Below, piece after piece: positions 33,872 through 42,119 of a DNA stretch of 64,000 nucleotides; position 1 is the stretch's first letter; each line of letters begins with the position of its first letter. The DNA comes from JABAYQ01 sp049890095 (GTDB lineage: Bacteria > Bacteroidota > Bacteroidia > Flavobacteriales > UBA7312), in assembly GCA_049890095.1 (NCBI GenBank), contig JBMHCD010000007.1, forward strand, positions 35,704-99,703. Direction: 5' to 3'. Below the pieces are notes generated by a model, which searched no databases, was not told the DNA's origin, and saw only the letters and a program-made list of their open reading frames with translations. Both the position numbers and the translations under genes were made by a program.

Positions 33872-36127
33872 CTAAAACTCTTCTTCTAAATTATTTTCGT
33901 TTCCTTGCTTATTTGCCTGACAATCCATCAATAAATCTATTGATTGTGGAATGTCAAACTCTTGAGGATAAATTCCTAATTCTATTGAATCGTTATAAAC
34001 CCTTTGCATATATTCAGCCCAAACTGGAAGAGCCATATTTGCTCCTTGACCGTAAAAGGTAGTTCTGAAATGAGCACTTCTGTCTTCATTTCCTGACCAA
34101 ACTCCTGTTACAAGTTGTGGTGTTATTCCCATAAACCAACCATCAGAATTATTTTGTGTAGTTCCTGTTTTGCCCCCAATATTGTTTTTAAAATTATATT
34201 TTCTCCTTAACCTTACTCCGGTTCCCATTGTTACATCTGCATCGGAATTGTAGACTCCATCTACCACTCCTTGAAGCATTCTGACCATTATATCTGCTGT
34301 TTCCTTACTCATTGCTTCATTTACCTTGGGTTGAAATTCTTGTATAACAACACCATTTTTGTCTTCTATTTTAGTTATGAGCATTGGTTCAACCCACAAA
34401 CCTTTATTTACAAAAGTTGAGTATGCTCCAACCATTTCATATACCGACAAATCAAATGTTCCTAAACATATTGAAGGTACTGCTTGTAAATAATTGGTAA
34501 TCCCCATTTTTCTGGCTAATTCTAATACAGCATGTGGACCAAACTGTTTCATTATGTATGCTGTAATTGTATTTATTGAATTTGCTAATCCAAATTTCAT
34601 ACTTAACAGCATTCCATCATATTTGTCGTCCGAATTTTTTGGAATCCAGTCTTTTTCAGGCAAGCCCCATTTTTCTTTTTCAAAAATAACAGGGACATTT
34701 GGTACTTCATAACAAGGAGAATATCCTTCTTGCATTGCTAAAGCATATAAAAATGGTTTGAATGTAGAGCCAACTTGTCTTTTACCAACTTTTACATGAT
34801 CATATTTAAAATGTTTATAATTAATTCCTCCTACATATGCTTTTACCAAACCTGTTGAAGGGTCCATACTCATCATTCCAGAATTGATAAAATATTTATA
34901 ATACCTTATAGAATCTCTAGGGCTCATAATGGTATCCCGCTCTCCTTCCCAAGAGAATACTGTCATTGGAACTTTTGTGTTAAATATTTTTCTAATTTCC
35001 TTTTCCTTTTTGCCTACATTTTTTAGACGCCTATAACGTTCTGTCCTTTTCATTGCCTGATCAATAATGGAGTTTATTTGATCATTCGTAAAGTCCTTTG
35101 GAAATGGAGCATTAGTGTAGCCTTTCCAGTGTTTAAAAAAATCTTTTTGTAGCGAGCTTAAATGTGTTTTTAAACCCTCCTCTGCATGTGCTTGCATTCT
35201 TGAGTTTATACCAGTGTAAATCTTAAGCCCATCGGTATATAAATTATAATTGGTTCCGTCTGCCTTTTTATTTTCCTTACACCATTTTTTAAGCTCTATC
35301 CTCAAATACTCTCTTAAATATGGTGCTAAACCTTCATTGTGGCTAGCCTTTTTAAAATCCAAAACTATAGGTGCGTTTTTTAATGAATCCGCCAATGTGT
35401 TTTCTAAAAAACCATACTTTTTCATCTGATTTAACACTACATTTCTTCTTTGAGTAGTAAGCTCTAATCTTCTGTTTGGATTATATAAAGAAGGGTTTTT
35501 AAACATTCCTACCAACATTGCCGACTCAAGAACCGAAAGTTCAGATGCTGTTGTGTTAAAATAAACTTGTGCTGCTGATTTAATGCCCACTGCATTATTA
35601 ACAAAATCAAATTTGTTTAAATACATTGTCATAATCTCTTCTTTTGTGTACTGCCTTTCCAGTCGCACAGCAATAACCCATTCCTTTAACTTTTGCATTA
35701 CCCTTTCAAAACCAGTAGCTGGCTTTTCTGTAAATAACATTTTTGCTAACTGTTGTGAAATTGTACTTGCTCCGCCAGAGCTTCCGCCAAAAAGCTGTCC
35801 TTTTACAGCTCGTAATAATGCGATTAAATCTATTCCAGAGTGCTTATAAAAACGAATATCCTCTGTTGCAATTAATGCGTCTATTAAATGTTGTGAAATT
35901 TCTGAAAAACGAGCATTTGTTCTGTTTTCATAGAAAAATTTGCCCAACACCACTCCATCTTCCGAAATAAGTTCTGTCGCTAAATTATTTTTTGGATTCT
36001 CTAGTTGTTCAAAAGAAGGCAAGCTACCAAAAATACCGAGAGAAGTAAGGTATATTGTGAGCATTAAAACAACAAATGGTAAAGATATTGTTGTCCAAAC
36101 TAACACTATTTTTTTACGATTAGTCAT
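33872..36127 (-). CDS. Bifunctional penicillin-binding protein 1A
   Basis: 751 residues. One N-terminal membrane anchor (about 8-32) precedes a GT51 glycosyltransferase domain with catalytic Glu in ATEDIRFYKHSG near 87. A transpeptidase domain has the nucleophile Ser in VGSTFKPF near 455, the SIN motif (LANSINTI) and KTGTTQNNSDGW near 655. It polymerises and crosslinks peptidoglycan. The start overlaps gldH by 8 bp. The order gldH then PBP1A is conserved in Flavobacteriia. Confidence 0.95.
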   Translation of the reverse strand: MTNRKKIVLVWTTISLPFVVLMLTIYLTSLGIFGSLPSFEQLENPKNNLATELISEDGVVLGKFFYENRTNARFSEISQHLIDALIATEDIRFYKHSGIDLIALLRAVKGQLFGGSSGGASTISQQLAKMLFTEKPATGFERVMQKLKEWVIAVRLERQYTKEEIMTMYLNKFDFVNNAVGIKSAAQVYFNTTASELSVLESAMLVGMFKNPSLYNPNRRLELTTQRRNVVLNQMKKYGFLENTLADSLKNAPIVLDFKKASHNEGLAPYLREYLRIELKKWCKENKKADGTNYNLYTDGLKIYTGINSRMQAHAEEGLKTHLSSLQKDFFKHWKGYTNAPFPKDFTNDQINSIIDQAMKRTERYRRLKNVGKKEKEIRKIFNTKVPMTVFSWEGERDTIMSPRDSIRYYKYFINSGMMSMDPSTGLVKAYVGGINYKHFKYDHVKVGKRQVGSTFKPFLYALAMQEGYSPCYEVPNVPVIFEKEKWGLPEKDWIPKNSDDKYDGMLLSMKFGLANSINTITAYIMKQFGPHAVLELARKMGITNYLQAVPSICLGTFDLSVYEMVGAYSTFVNKGLWVEPMLITKIEDKNGVVIQEFQPKVNEAMSKETADIMVRMLQGVVDGVYNSDADVTMGTGVRLRRKYNFKNNIGGKTGTTQNNSDGWFMGITPQLVTGVWSGNEDRSAHFRTTFYGQGANMALPVWAEYMQRVYNDSIELGIYPQEFDIPQSIDLLMDCQANKQGNENNLEEEF

Positions 36128-36614
36128 AGTCTTTTTTATCTTGTTTTTCTATTCTTAAACCAACGTCAACAATATCATTTAGTGTTTTCATTTCGGCAAA
36201 TTCACCATACCTCATTGCTTGTTCAATTTCAAAAGAATAAGCCCCTTGTTGGGTAAAACGTATTGACTTTAACTTTGCTTGTACATTCCAAATATCTGCT
36301 AAACCTCTAGAACCAAGCCATTTCCCGCTTGGGTTGGCTATTGCTACTTGTACTGTGTCGCTTGTTATTATGCTGTTTGGCGAAGTAGTATGTACAAACA
36401 TCCATAAGTTAGAAAAAGAATAACTGGAAGTATGTCTGATATTTATCAAAATATTAAAAACAGTATTAGTGTCCTTAATTTCTGTTTCAAATACTTTAGC
36501 GTCGGCAAGAGACCAGCTTTTATTATCTATCTCTAAGTTTTTCTCATAAATTCGATTTGAATCACAACCAAAAACAAACAATAGAAAAAATAATATGATG
36601 ATATTTCTAATCAT
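36120..36614 (-). CDS. gldH: Gliding motility lipoprotein GldH
   Basis: 164 residues with a lipoprotein signal (LLFVFGCDSN, Cys at about 17). GSRGLADIWNVQ, QQGAYSFEIEQAMR and NDIVDVGLRIEK are GldH signatures. GldH is needed for gliding in Flavobacterium and is linked to the motility/T9SS apparatus. It overlaps ricT by 8 bp upstream and PBP1A by 8 bp downstream. Many non-gliding Bacteroidota also keep it, so motility is not proven. Confidence 0.88.
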   Translation of the reverse strand: MIRNIIILFFLLFVFGCDSNRIYEKNLEIDNKSWSLADAKVFETEIKDTNTVFNILINIRHTSSYSFSNLWMFVHTTSPNSIITSDTVQVAIANPSGKWLGSRGLADIWNVQAKLKSIRFTQQGAYSFEIEQAMRYGEFAEMKTLNDIVDVGLRIEKQDKKDYD

Positions 36615-37770
36615 ACTTTTTTACTTTTTTACTCTTTTTCCTTTTTCCTTTATACCTCCCTTTTGCTTTTCTTTTTTTGTCAAACCTGTTGATACTGTCT
36701 TGCCCAACTACATTTTCATAATCTACTTTTTCCTGAATCGAATCATCCAACAACTCTAAAGATTCAGGTTTTTTACCTATAGTATTTAATTCTATAATCT
36801 CTTTCACTCTATCTAATGATAACTCTATAATACCCATTCCAGAATCTTTATCATCATAAGTATACCACATTAATCTTTTGAAAATGTCCATTTTAAAGAA
36901 TGATGCCTGACCTTTTTTACTTTTAAGCTTAAGCTTAGTGCTCGGAAATTCTTTAATACCCTCCATATATGCGTCTAACTCAAAATTGAGACAACACTTT
37001 AACTTACCACATTGTCCTGCTAGTTTTTGAGGATTAATCGACAAATTTTGATATCGTGCCGCAGAAGTGTTTACCGTTCTAAAATCTGTAAGCCAAGAGG
37101 AGCAACACAATTCTCTGCCACATGCTCCTATTCCTCCAAGCCTAGATGCTTCTTGACGAGCACCTATTTGTCTCATTTCGATTCGTACTCTAAATTCAGA
37201 TGACAATTGTTTTATAAGCTCTCTAAAATCTACTCTACCATTAGCCGTATAATAAAAAGTTGCTTTAGTCTTATCTCCTTGATACTCAACATCGCTAATT
37301 TTCATCTCCAAACCTAAGTTTTCAGCATGTTTTCGTGCAACATGCATGCTAGACTCCTCTAAATCTACTGCAGACTGCCATTTATTTATATCATTTTCTT
37401 TAGCAATTCTGTAAACTTTATTCAGATCTTCAACATCAAGCTTTCTGTGTTTTTTCTTCAACTGTAGTCTTACCAATTCTCCTACAATAGAAACTACTCC
37501 AATATCATGCCCTGATGTAGCCTCAACAGCTACTACATCTCCTACCTTTAAAGGCAGTTCTAAATTATTATTGTAAAACTCTTTGCGACTCCCTTTAAAC
37601 CTAACCTCAACAGCTTTAAAGTTTGACGCCGAATTTGGCATGTCTATATTAGAAAGCCAATCAAAAACAGTAAGCTTATTACACCCTCCTGAACCACAAT
37701 TTCCGTTGTTTTTACATCCTCTAGGCAAACTACTCGAGCACCCTCCTGAAGAACAACTTCCACATCCCAT
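36607..37770 (-). CDS. ricT: RicT/YaaT-like PSP1 domain protein with Cys-rich N-terminus
   Basis: 387 residues. The PSP1 core contains GGIGACGRELCCSSWL and GQCGKLKCCLNFELD near 215-260. These cysteines are linked in relatives to Fe-S binding in the Ric complex that stimulates RNA processing. An extra N-terminal tail holds eight cysteines in about 30 residues (GCGSCSSGGCSSS then NCGSGGCNK). The C-terminal tail is very basic (KGKRKKSKKVKKYD), suggesting nucleic acid binding. It lies 2 nt after holB and before gldH. Confidence 0.88.
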   Translation of the reverse strand: MGCGSCSSGGCSSSLPRGCKNNGNCGSGGCNKLTVFDWLSNIDMPNSASNFKAVEVRFKGSRKEFYNNNLELPLKVGDVVAVEATSGHDIGVVSIVGELVRLQLKKKHRKLDVEDLNKVYRIAKENDINKWQSAVDLEESSMHVARKHAENLGLEMKISDVEYQGDKTKATFYYTANGRVDFRELIKQLSSEFRVRIEMRQIGARQEASRLGGIGACGRELCCSSWLTDFRTVNTSAARYQNLSINPQKLAGQCGKLKCCLNFELDAYMEGIKEFPSTKLKLKSKKGQASFFKMDIFKRLMWYTYDDKDSGMGIIELSLDRVKEIIELNTIGKKPESLELLDDSIQEKVDYENVVGQDSINRFDKKRKAKGRYKGKRKKSKKVKKYD

Positions 37771-37772
37771 AG

Positions 37773-38927
37773 TTATTGATTTATTGGTTTAGACAAATTT
37801 ACACTTTTAACACGAAGCAATATCACCATTTTCAAGGACAAATCCATCAATATTATTTTTGAACTTCCGTTTCTTGCAATGTGATTTAACGCTTTTTCTA
37901 ACTCATCTATTATTTTTTGAGAATTATTTTCATTTATAAATGGAGCAAACTTTCTAATAAATGTTTTTTCTTCCTCTCTTGTTCGTTGCAAATTTTCAGG
38001 GCCAAAATTAAAAATTAAACATTCTCTTATCATGTGTAAGCTATATACAAGAAACTCTTTTTGCTCTTCTCGACCATGCTTTATAAATTGGTCTATCCAA
38101 TTACTTAAATCGGGTATTTTTGCTGTGTAACATATTCTCATCCATTTCTGAAACAATTGTGTCAAATGATCGTGCCTACTGTCAGTATTTGCCATCTGAA
38201 TTGCTTTCGCAACATTTCCAGAGCTTATCACTTTAATGTTTTCTATTTTTTGATTATCTAGCTCAAAATGGTTTTTTAAAAAGGTTTGAAGCTCAATGTC
38301 AGTTAGAGCAATAATCTTTGTTTTTTGAACTCTGGAAATAATTGTATCTAACAACATATTATCTCTAGAACTTACCAAAATGAAAATTGTTTTTTCTGGC
38401 GGCTCTTCCAATAATTTTAACAACTTGTTAGACGTAGGAGCATGCATTTTATCAGCTTGCCATATTATAACAACCCTATATGAGCCTTCATAAGGTTTTA
38501 ATGTCATTTTTTTAGCTAACTCATACGCTTCTTTAACCCCTATAAAAAGCTGCTTATTTTCAGCTTCTAATTTCTGAACCCACTCAAATTCGGTAGGAAA
38601 ACTGCTTCCCTTAACAAACTCTCTCCATTGATCTATAAACATATCGCTTGTAGGGTTAGTCCCTCTACCTGTAGTAACAGGAAAAACCCAGTGCACATCA
38701 GGATGAGTTAGGTTATTATTTTTTAAACAACTGCTACATTTTCCACAAGAATCTTGATCTGTTTTATTGCTACACAACAAATATTGTGCATAAGCCCTAG
38801 CCATTGCTAAAGATGATGAGCCATCCTGACCGCTAAACAAATGTGCATGACTAACCCTGTCAAACTTTACCCCATTCTTAAGCCGAGATTTAGTATTGTT
38901 GTTACCTGGTATTTGACTAAAATTCAT
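37773..38927 (-). CDS. holB: DNA polymerase III subunit delta'
   Basis: 384 residues. This clamp-loader subunit resembles an AAA+ ATPase but the P-loop is degenerate (LFSGQDGSSSLAMA, no Lys), as expected for delta'. The zinc motif SCGKCSSC is present near 59, and NKLLKLLEEPPEKTIFILVS near 172 is the family core. The true start is the ATG at 38927, inside a longer open frame that would run into pgk. A perfect -7 box 18 nt upstream confirms it. First gene of the holB-ricT-gldH-PBP1A operon. Confidence 0.9.
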   Translation of the reverse strand: MNFSQIPGNNNTKSRLKNGVKFDRVSHAHLFSGQDGSSSLAMARAYAQYLLCSNKTDQDSCGKCSSCLKNNNLTHPDVHWVFPVTTGRGTNPTSDMFIDQWREFVKGSSFPTEFEWVQKLEAENKQLFIGVKEAYELAKKMTLKPYEGSYRVVIIWQADKMHAPTSNKLLKLLEEPPEKTIFILVSSRDNMLLDTIISRVQKTKIIALTDIELQTFLKNHFELDNQKIENIKVISSGNVAKAIQMANTDSRHDHLTQLFQKWMRICYTAKIPDLSNWIDQFIKHGREEQKEFLVYSLHMIRECLIFNFGPENLQRTREEEKTFIRKFAPFINENNSQKIIDELEKALNHIARNGSSKIILMDLSLKMVILLRVKSVNLSKPINQ

Positions 38928-38945
38928 TAATTTTTTGTTGTAAAC

Positions 38946-38953
38946 CAAAGGTA
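38946..38953 (-). promoter_or_regulatory. -7 box of the holB operon
   Basis: TACCTTTG on the minus strand, 18 nt upstream of the holB ATG, perfect. It sits 16 bp from the divergent pgk box in a 64-bp intergenic region. Confidence 0.5.
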
Positions 38954-38969
38954 AGTAATTAATTCGTTT

Positions 38970-38977
38970 TACTTTTG
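38970..38977 (+). promoter_or_regulatory. -7 box of pgk
   Basis: TACTTTTG, perfect, 14 nt before the pgk ATG at 38992. Divergent to the holB box. Confidence 0.5.
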
Positions 38978-38991
38978 GCAAAATTTTGAGA

Positions 38992-40179
38992 ATGAAAACC
39001 ATATACGACTTTAACTTTAAAAATAAAAAAGCACTCATAAGGGTAGATTTTAATGTTCCTATGAACGATAAGCTTGAAATTACTGACGACTCTAGAATAA
39101 GAGCTGCCTTACCTACAGTCAATAAAGTTTTATCGGATGGCGGATCAGTAGTTTTGATGTCTCATAGAGGTCGTCCTAAAGCAAAAGAGGAAAGTTTGTC
39201 AATGGCTCATTTACTACCGCATTTGGAAAAATTATTAGACCAAGATGTTCTGTTTAGTGATGATTGTATTGGTGAAAAAACCGAAAATAAAGTCAAAAAA
39301 CTTAAGTCTAATGATGTGTTAATGTTAGAAAATTTACGTTTTTATGACCAAGAAACTAAAGGTGATGCGAACTTTGCTGGACAGCTTTCAAGATTAGGCG
39401 ATATCTACATAAACGACGCATTCGGAACTGCCCATAGAGCCCACGCCTCTACGGCTATTATTGCTTCATATTTTGGAAAAAATAAATGTTTCGGAAAGTT
39501 GATGCACGATGAAATCACTAACATAGATAAAATACTCAAAAATGCTAAACGTCCTCTAACTGCTATTATGGGGGGGGCAAAAGTTTCAAGTAAAATTACC
39601 ATTATATCTAGATTAATGGATACTGTAGACAACCTCATAATCGGTGGAGGAATGACCTATACTTTTATAAAGGCTTTAGGTGGATCCGTAGGAAGCTCAT
39701 TAGTAGAAAACGACAAGCTTGATCTTGCACTAGATATACTCAAACTTGCAAAAGAAAAAAATGTTAACTTATTATTACCATCTGATTCGTTAAATGGTAA
39801 TTCCTTTAGTAATGATGCTAATATCCTCTCATCGAAAATAGATGACGTTCAAGATGGCTATATGGGTTTGGATATAGAAAAAGAAACTATTGCTAACTTC
39901 AAAAAAACAATTGAAAGCTCTGGTGCAGTTCTTTGGAATGGTCCGATGGGTGTTTTCGAAATGGAAAATTTTTCTCATGGAACAAAGTCTATTGCACAGG
40001 CTTTAGTTAAAGCCACTGAAAAAGGGGCTTTTACGCTAGTTGGAGGTGGAGACTCTGTTGCTGCAATTAATAAGTATAATTTATCTGATAAAGTAAGCTA
40101 TGTTTCCACAGGGGGAGGAGCTATGCTTGAATATTTAGAAGGAAAAACCTTACCTGGTATTGCTGCAATTACCGAATAG
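38992..40179 (+). CDS. pgk: Phosphoglycerate kinase
   Basis: 395 residues. It transfers phosphate between 1,3-bisphosphoglycerate and ADP in glycolysis. The N-terminal RVDFNVPMND near 18 and LMSHRGRPK near 57 bind substrate; GGAKVSSKI near 192 and LVGGGDSVAA near 350 bind nucleotide. I chose ATG 38992 over an in-frame TTG at 38986, since MKTIYDF is the usual start. The 3' end overlaps convergent cvpA by 11 bp. Confidence 0.96.
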   Translation: MKTIYDFNFKNKKALIRVDFNVPMNDKLEITDDSRIRAALPTVNKVLSDGGSVVLMSHRGRPKAKEESLSMAHLLPHLEKLLDQDVLFSDDCIGEKTENKVKKLKSNDVLMLENLRFYDQETKGDANFAGQLSRLGDIYINDAFGTAHRAHASTAIIASYFGKNKCFGKLMHDEITNIDKILKNAKRPLTAIMGGAKVSSKITIISRLMDTVDNLIIGGGMTYTFIKALGGSVGSSLVENDKLDLALDILKLAKEKNVNLLLPSDSLNGNSFSNDANILSSKIDDVQDGYMGLDIEKETIANFKKTIESSGAVLWNGPMGVFEMENFSHGTKSIAQALVKATEKGAFTLVGGGDSVAAINKYNLSDKVSYVSTGGGAMLEYLEGKTLPGIAAITE

Positions 40180-40696
40180 ATTTTTCAATCTTTTCTATTT
40201 TTTCTTTAGCACCTTTAATTAGCTGGCTCGAATCTGTAGAATCGTTTACCAACATAGGGACTAAAGAGGAAATTGGTTTATACAAAACAGATTTTTTCTG
40301 ATCTTGAATTGGCAGTACACCAAGCTGATTATCTATAGTGTTGAAGACCAATAATATTGAACTTAAAACAAATGCCACCTTCAATACTCCAAAAACAGCT
40401 CCAAAAATACGACTTAAAAAAGTTAATGATACCAGTTCAAGAATCTTGTCTAATATTAGACCAAGCAATCGCACTAAAAGAACGATAAGTATAAGTGTAA
40501 TCGAGAACAAAACAACTGCTTGATAGTCTGAATCAATAGAAATAAATGGTTGCAGTTGATCTGAAAAACGGACTGCTCCATATATCCCTAATATCAATGC
40601 CAAAAGCGAACTTATCTCTTTTACAATTCCTCGAGAAACTCCCTTATACAGCCCCCACAAAAGAGGAACGGCCAAAACAATATCTATATAATTCAT
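40169..40696 (-). CDS. CvpA family membrane protein
   Basis: 175 residues with four membrane helices. The N-terminus IDIVLAVPLLWGLYKGVSRGIVKEI matches CvpA, named for colicin V production. Molecular role unresolved; proposed involvement in envelope homeostasis. The tail is lysine and glutamate rich (KGAKEKIEKIEKS). Its promoter box is 8 nt before the ATG and abuts the divergent 40726 promoter. Confidence 0.88.
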   Translation of the reverse strand: MNYIDIVLAVPLLWGLYKGVSRGIVKEISSLLALILGIYGAVRFSDQLQPFISIDSDYQAVVLFSITLILIVLLVRLLGLILDKILELVSLTFLSRIFGAVFGVLKVAFVLSSILLVFNTIDNQLGVLPIQDQKKSVLYKPISSLVPMLVNDSTDSSQLIKGAKEKIEKIEKSIR

Positions 40697-40704
40697 ATCG
40701 TTTT

Positions 40705-40721
40705 CAAAAATACTATTTTTG
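40705..40721. promoter_or_regulatory. Palindromic pair of divergent -7 boxes (CAAAAATA-c-TATTTTTG)
   Basis: A perfect TATTTTTG on each strand separated by one base makes a 17-bp palindrome, caaaaatactatttttg. The minus copy ends 8 nt before the cvpA ATG, the plus copy 4 nt before the ATG at 40726. The whole intergenic region is 29 bp. Upstream elements of each promoter must lie in the other gene, so the two polymerases should exclude each other (inference). Confidence 0.55.
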
Positions 40722-40725
40722 ACAG

Positions 40726-41052
40726 ATGAATGACAACATAAAAACAGCGTGGCAAAAATTAGTTAAAAAACTTGAAGCTCGTTTTGGTGATGATCTAGAC
40801 TTACAATCTATTTTATTTTTAATCGGATTACAAGAACTAGGCATGGGCTACCAAAAACTAAATAAAAATCAAAAACTAGATGTTATACATGTTGCTGTTT
40901 GTGCCTTACTAAGTCAATGGGGGTACTACATTTTTGATGGCCATGACAAGGACGGCTGGCCACACTGGAAAGAATCTGAAAAATTACCTTTCCTTAAGGC
41001 TAAAGATCAAGAAAAATTAATGAAAGAAGCCATAATTGAATATTTCAATTAA
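40726..41052 (+). CDS. Conserved hypothetical protein
   Basis: 108 residues, soluble, no signal. It has a helical central region (SILFLIGLQELGMGYQKL, then LDVIHVAVCALLSQWGYY) and a tail ending KEAIIEYFN. Small uncharacterised proteins of this type occur in Bacteroidota, but I cannot name a family. The start is set by the promoter box 4 nt upstream. The stop overlaps the convergent lipoprotein gene by 4 bp. Confidence 0.75.
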   Translation: MNDNIKTAWQKLVKKLEARFGDDLDLQSILFLIGLQELGMGYQKLNKNQKLDVIHVAVCALLSQWGYYIFDGHDKDGWPHWKESEKLPFLKAKDQEKLMKEAIIEYFN

Positions 41053-41405
41053 TACGCTAACAACTGAACATTTTTATTAATTGTTTTACCATATGTAAAA
41101 CGAATTGTTGACTGACCATAGTATAATGTGTCTAAGCCTGAAACAAAAACAGCGTCTATATTCATAACAGCTTCTTTTTCTAATAAATGCTCGCTTTGTC
41201 CATTCTCATCTGTTGTTTGCTCACTTATCACATAAGTTTGGTTAATCCCAGGAATATCTTCTTGTGTTAATCTGACATTTACGCCCGCTTTTGTATTTCC
41301 ATCAGGATCATAAACAGTAATCACACCTTTCGTTATTGGTTCTTTATAACACGAAGAAAACAAAAGGGCAAAAAACAATAATGGTAATAAAAACGTTCTT
41401 TTCAT
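41049..41405 (-). CDS. Small lipoprotein with carboxypeptidase-regulatory-like fold
   Basis: 118 residues. A lipoprotein signal (LLFSSCYKEP, Cys near 19) is followed by a beta-sandwich-like sequence. VITVYDPDGNTKAGVNVRLT and TDENGQSEH resemble the carboxypeptidase regulatory or Ig-like fold. Probably periplasmic or surface-exposed. Function unknown. The promoter interlocks with that of the divergent cyclophilin gene. Confidence 0.75.
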   Translation of the reverse strand: MKRTFLLPLLFFALLFSSCYKEPITKGVITVYDPDGNTKAGVNVRLTQEDIPGINQTYVISEQTTDENGQSEHLLEKEAVMNIDAVFVSGLDTLYYGQSTIRFTYGKTINKNVQLLAY

Positions 41406-41423
41406 AATAACATGATTATTTGT

Positions 41424-41431
41424 TAAATTTG
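41424..41431 (+). promoter_or_regulatory. -7 box of the cyclophilin-pheS unit
   Basis: TAAATTTG, perfect, 28 nt before the ATG at 41460. Its predicted start site nearly coincides with that of the opposite promoter at 41443-41450. Confidence 0.5.
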
Positions 41432-41442
41432 CTAACAGTTAA

Positions 41443-41450
41443 CAAAGATA
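41443..41450 (-). promoter_or_regulatory. -7 box of the 41405 lipoprotein gene
   Basis: TATCTTTG on the minus strand, perfect, 37 nt upstream of the ATG. It lies downstream of the plus-strand start site, so each transcript crosses the other's promoter. Confidence 0.45.
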
Positions 41451-41459
41451 GTAATTCCA

Positions 41460-42119
41460 ATGAAAAAGTATTTAATTCTTTCTTTTGCACTAATATTTTC
41501 GTTAGTAGCACATAGTCAGAAAAAAACGAATGTACTCATAAAAACAAATATGGGTAACATGATTGTTGAATTATATAATGAAACGCCCTTACATAGAGAT
41601 AACTTTATAAAATTAGTAAAAGAAGGTTATCTTGAAAACTGCTTATTTCATAGAGTTATTCCAAACTTTATGATTCAAGGTGGAGATCCAAACTCTAAAA
41701 CTGCTGAATCTGGGGCTACGCTAGGTAATGGTGGTCCTGGCTATACTATTAACGCTGAATTTGTTCCAAAATATTTTCACAAAAAAGGAGCTTTAGCTGC
41801 AGCAAGAAAAGGAGATCATATAAATTCAGAAAAGGCATCATCAGGCTCTCAATTTTATATTGTTGATGGAAGTGTTTTTGATAATGAACGACTTGATTTA
41901 TACGAACAAAAATTAGGCATTTCTTTTAGTAAAGAACAACGAGAAGCCTATACCACAGTTGGTGGAGTTCCTCATTTAGATGGAGCCTACACCGTTTTTG
42001 GCCAAGTCATTGATGGTTTGGACGTCATTACAAAAATTGCCAATATGAAAAGAGATGAAAACGATAGGCCAATTGTAGATTTAAATATGAAATTGAAAAT
42101 CATTAATACTAAACAATGA
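41460..42119 (+). CDS. Cyclophilin-type peptidyl-prolyl cis-trans isomerase, exported
   Basis: 219 residues. A Sec signal (MKKYLILSFALIFSLVAHSQ) points to the periplasm. FHRVIPNFMIQGGDP near 70 is the cyclophilin active-site motif, carrying the catalytic Arg. SGSQFYI near 125 and AYTVFGQVIDGLDV near 180 are also conserved. Aids folding of exported proteins. The stop overlaps the pheS start (ATGA). Confidence 0.94.
   Translation: MKKYLILSFALIFSLVAHSQKKTNVLIKTNMGNMIVELYNETPLHRDNFIKLVKEGYLENCLFHRVIPNFMIQGGDPNSKTAESGATLGNGGPGYTINAEFVPKYFHKKGALAAARKGDHINSEKASSGSQFYIVDGSVFDNERLDLYEQKLGISFSKEQREAYTTVGGVPHLDGAYTVFGQVIDGLDVITKIANMKRDENDRPIVDLNMKLKIINTKQ

Noticed and set aside
38928..39122. Longer holB reading frame starting inside pgk
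   Set aside because: The extra 65 residues are antisense to pgk. The holB promoter box at 38946-38953 lies inside them, and the family starts at the ATG at 38927.
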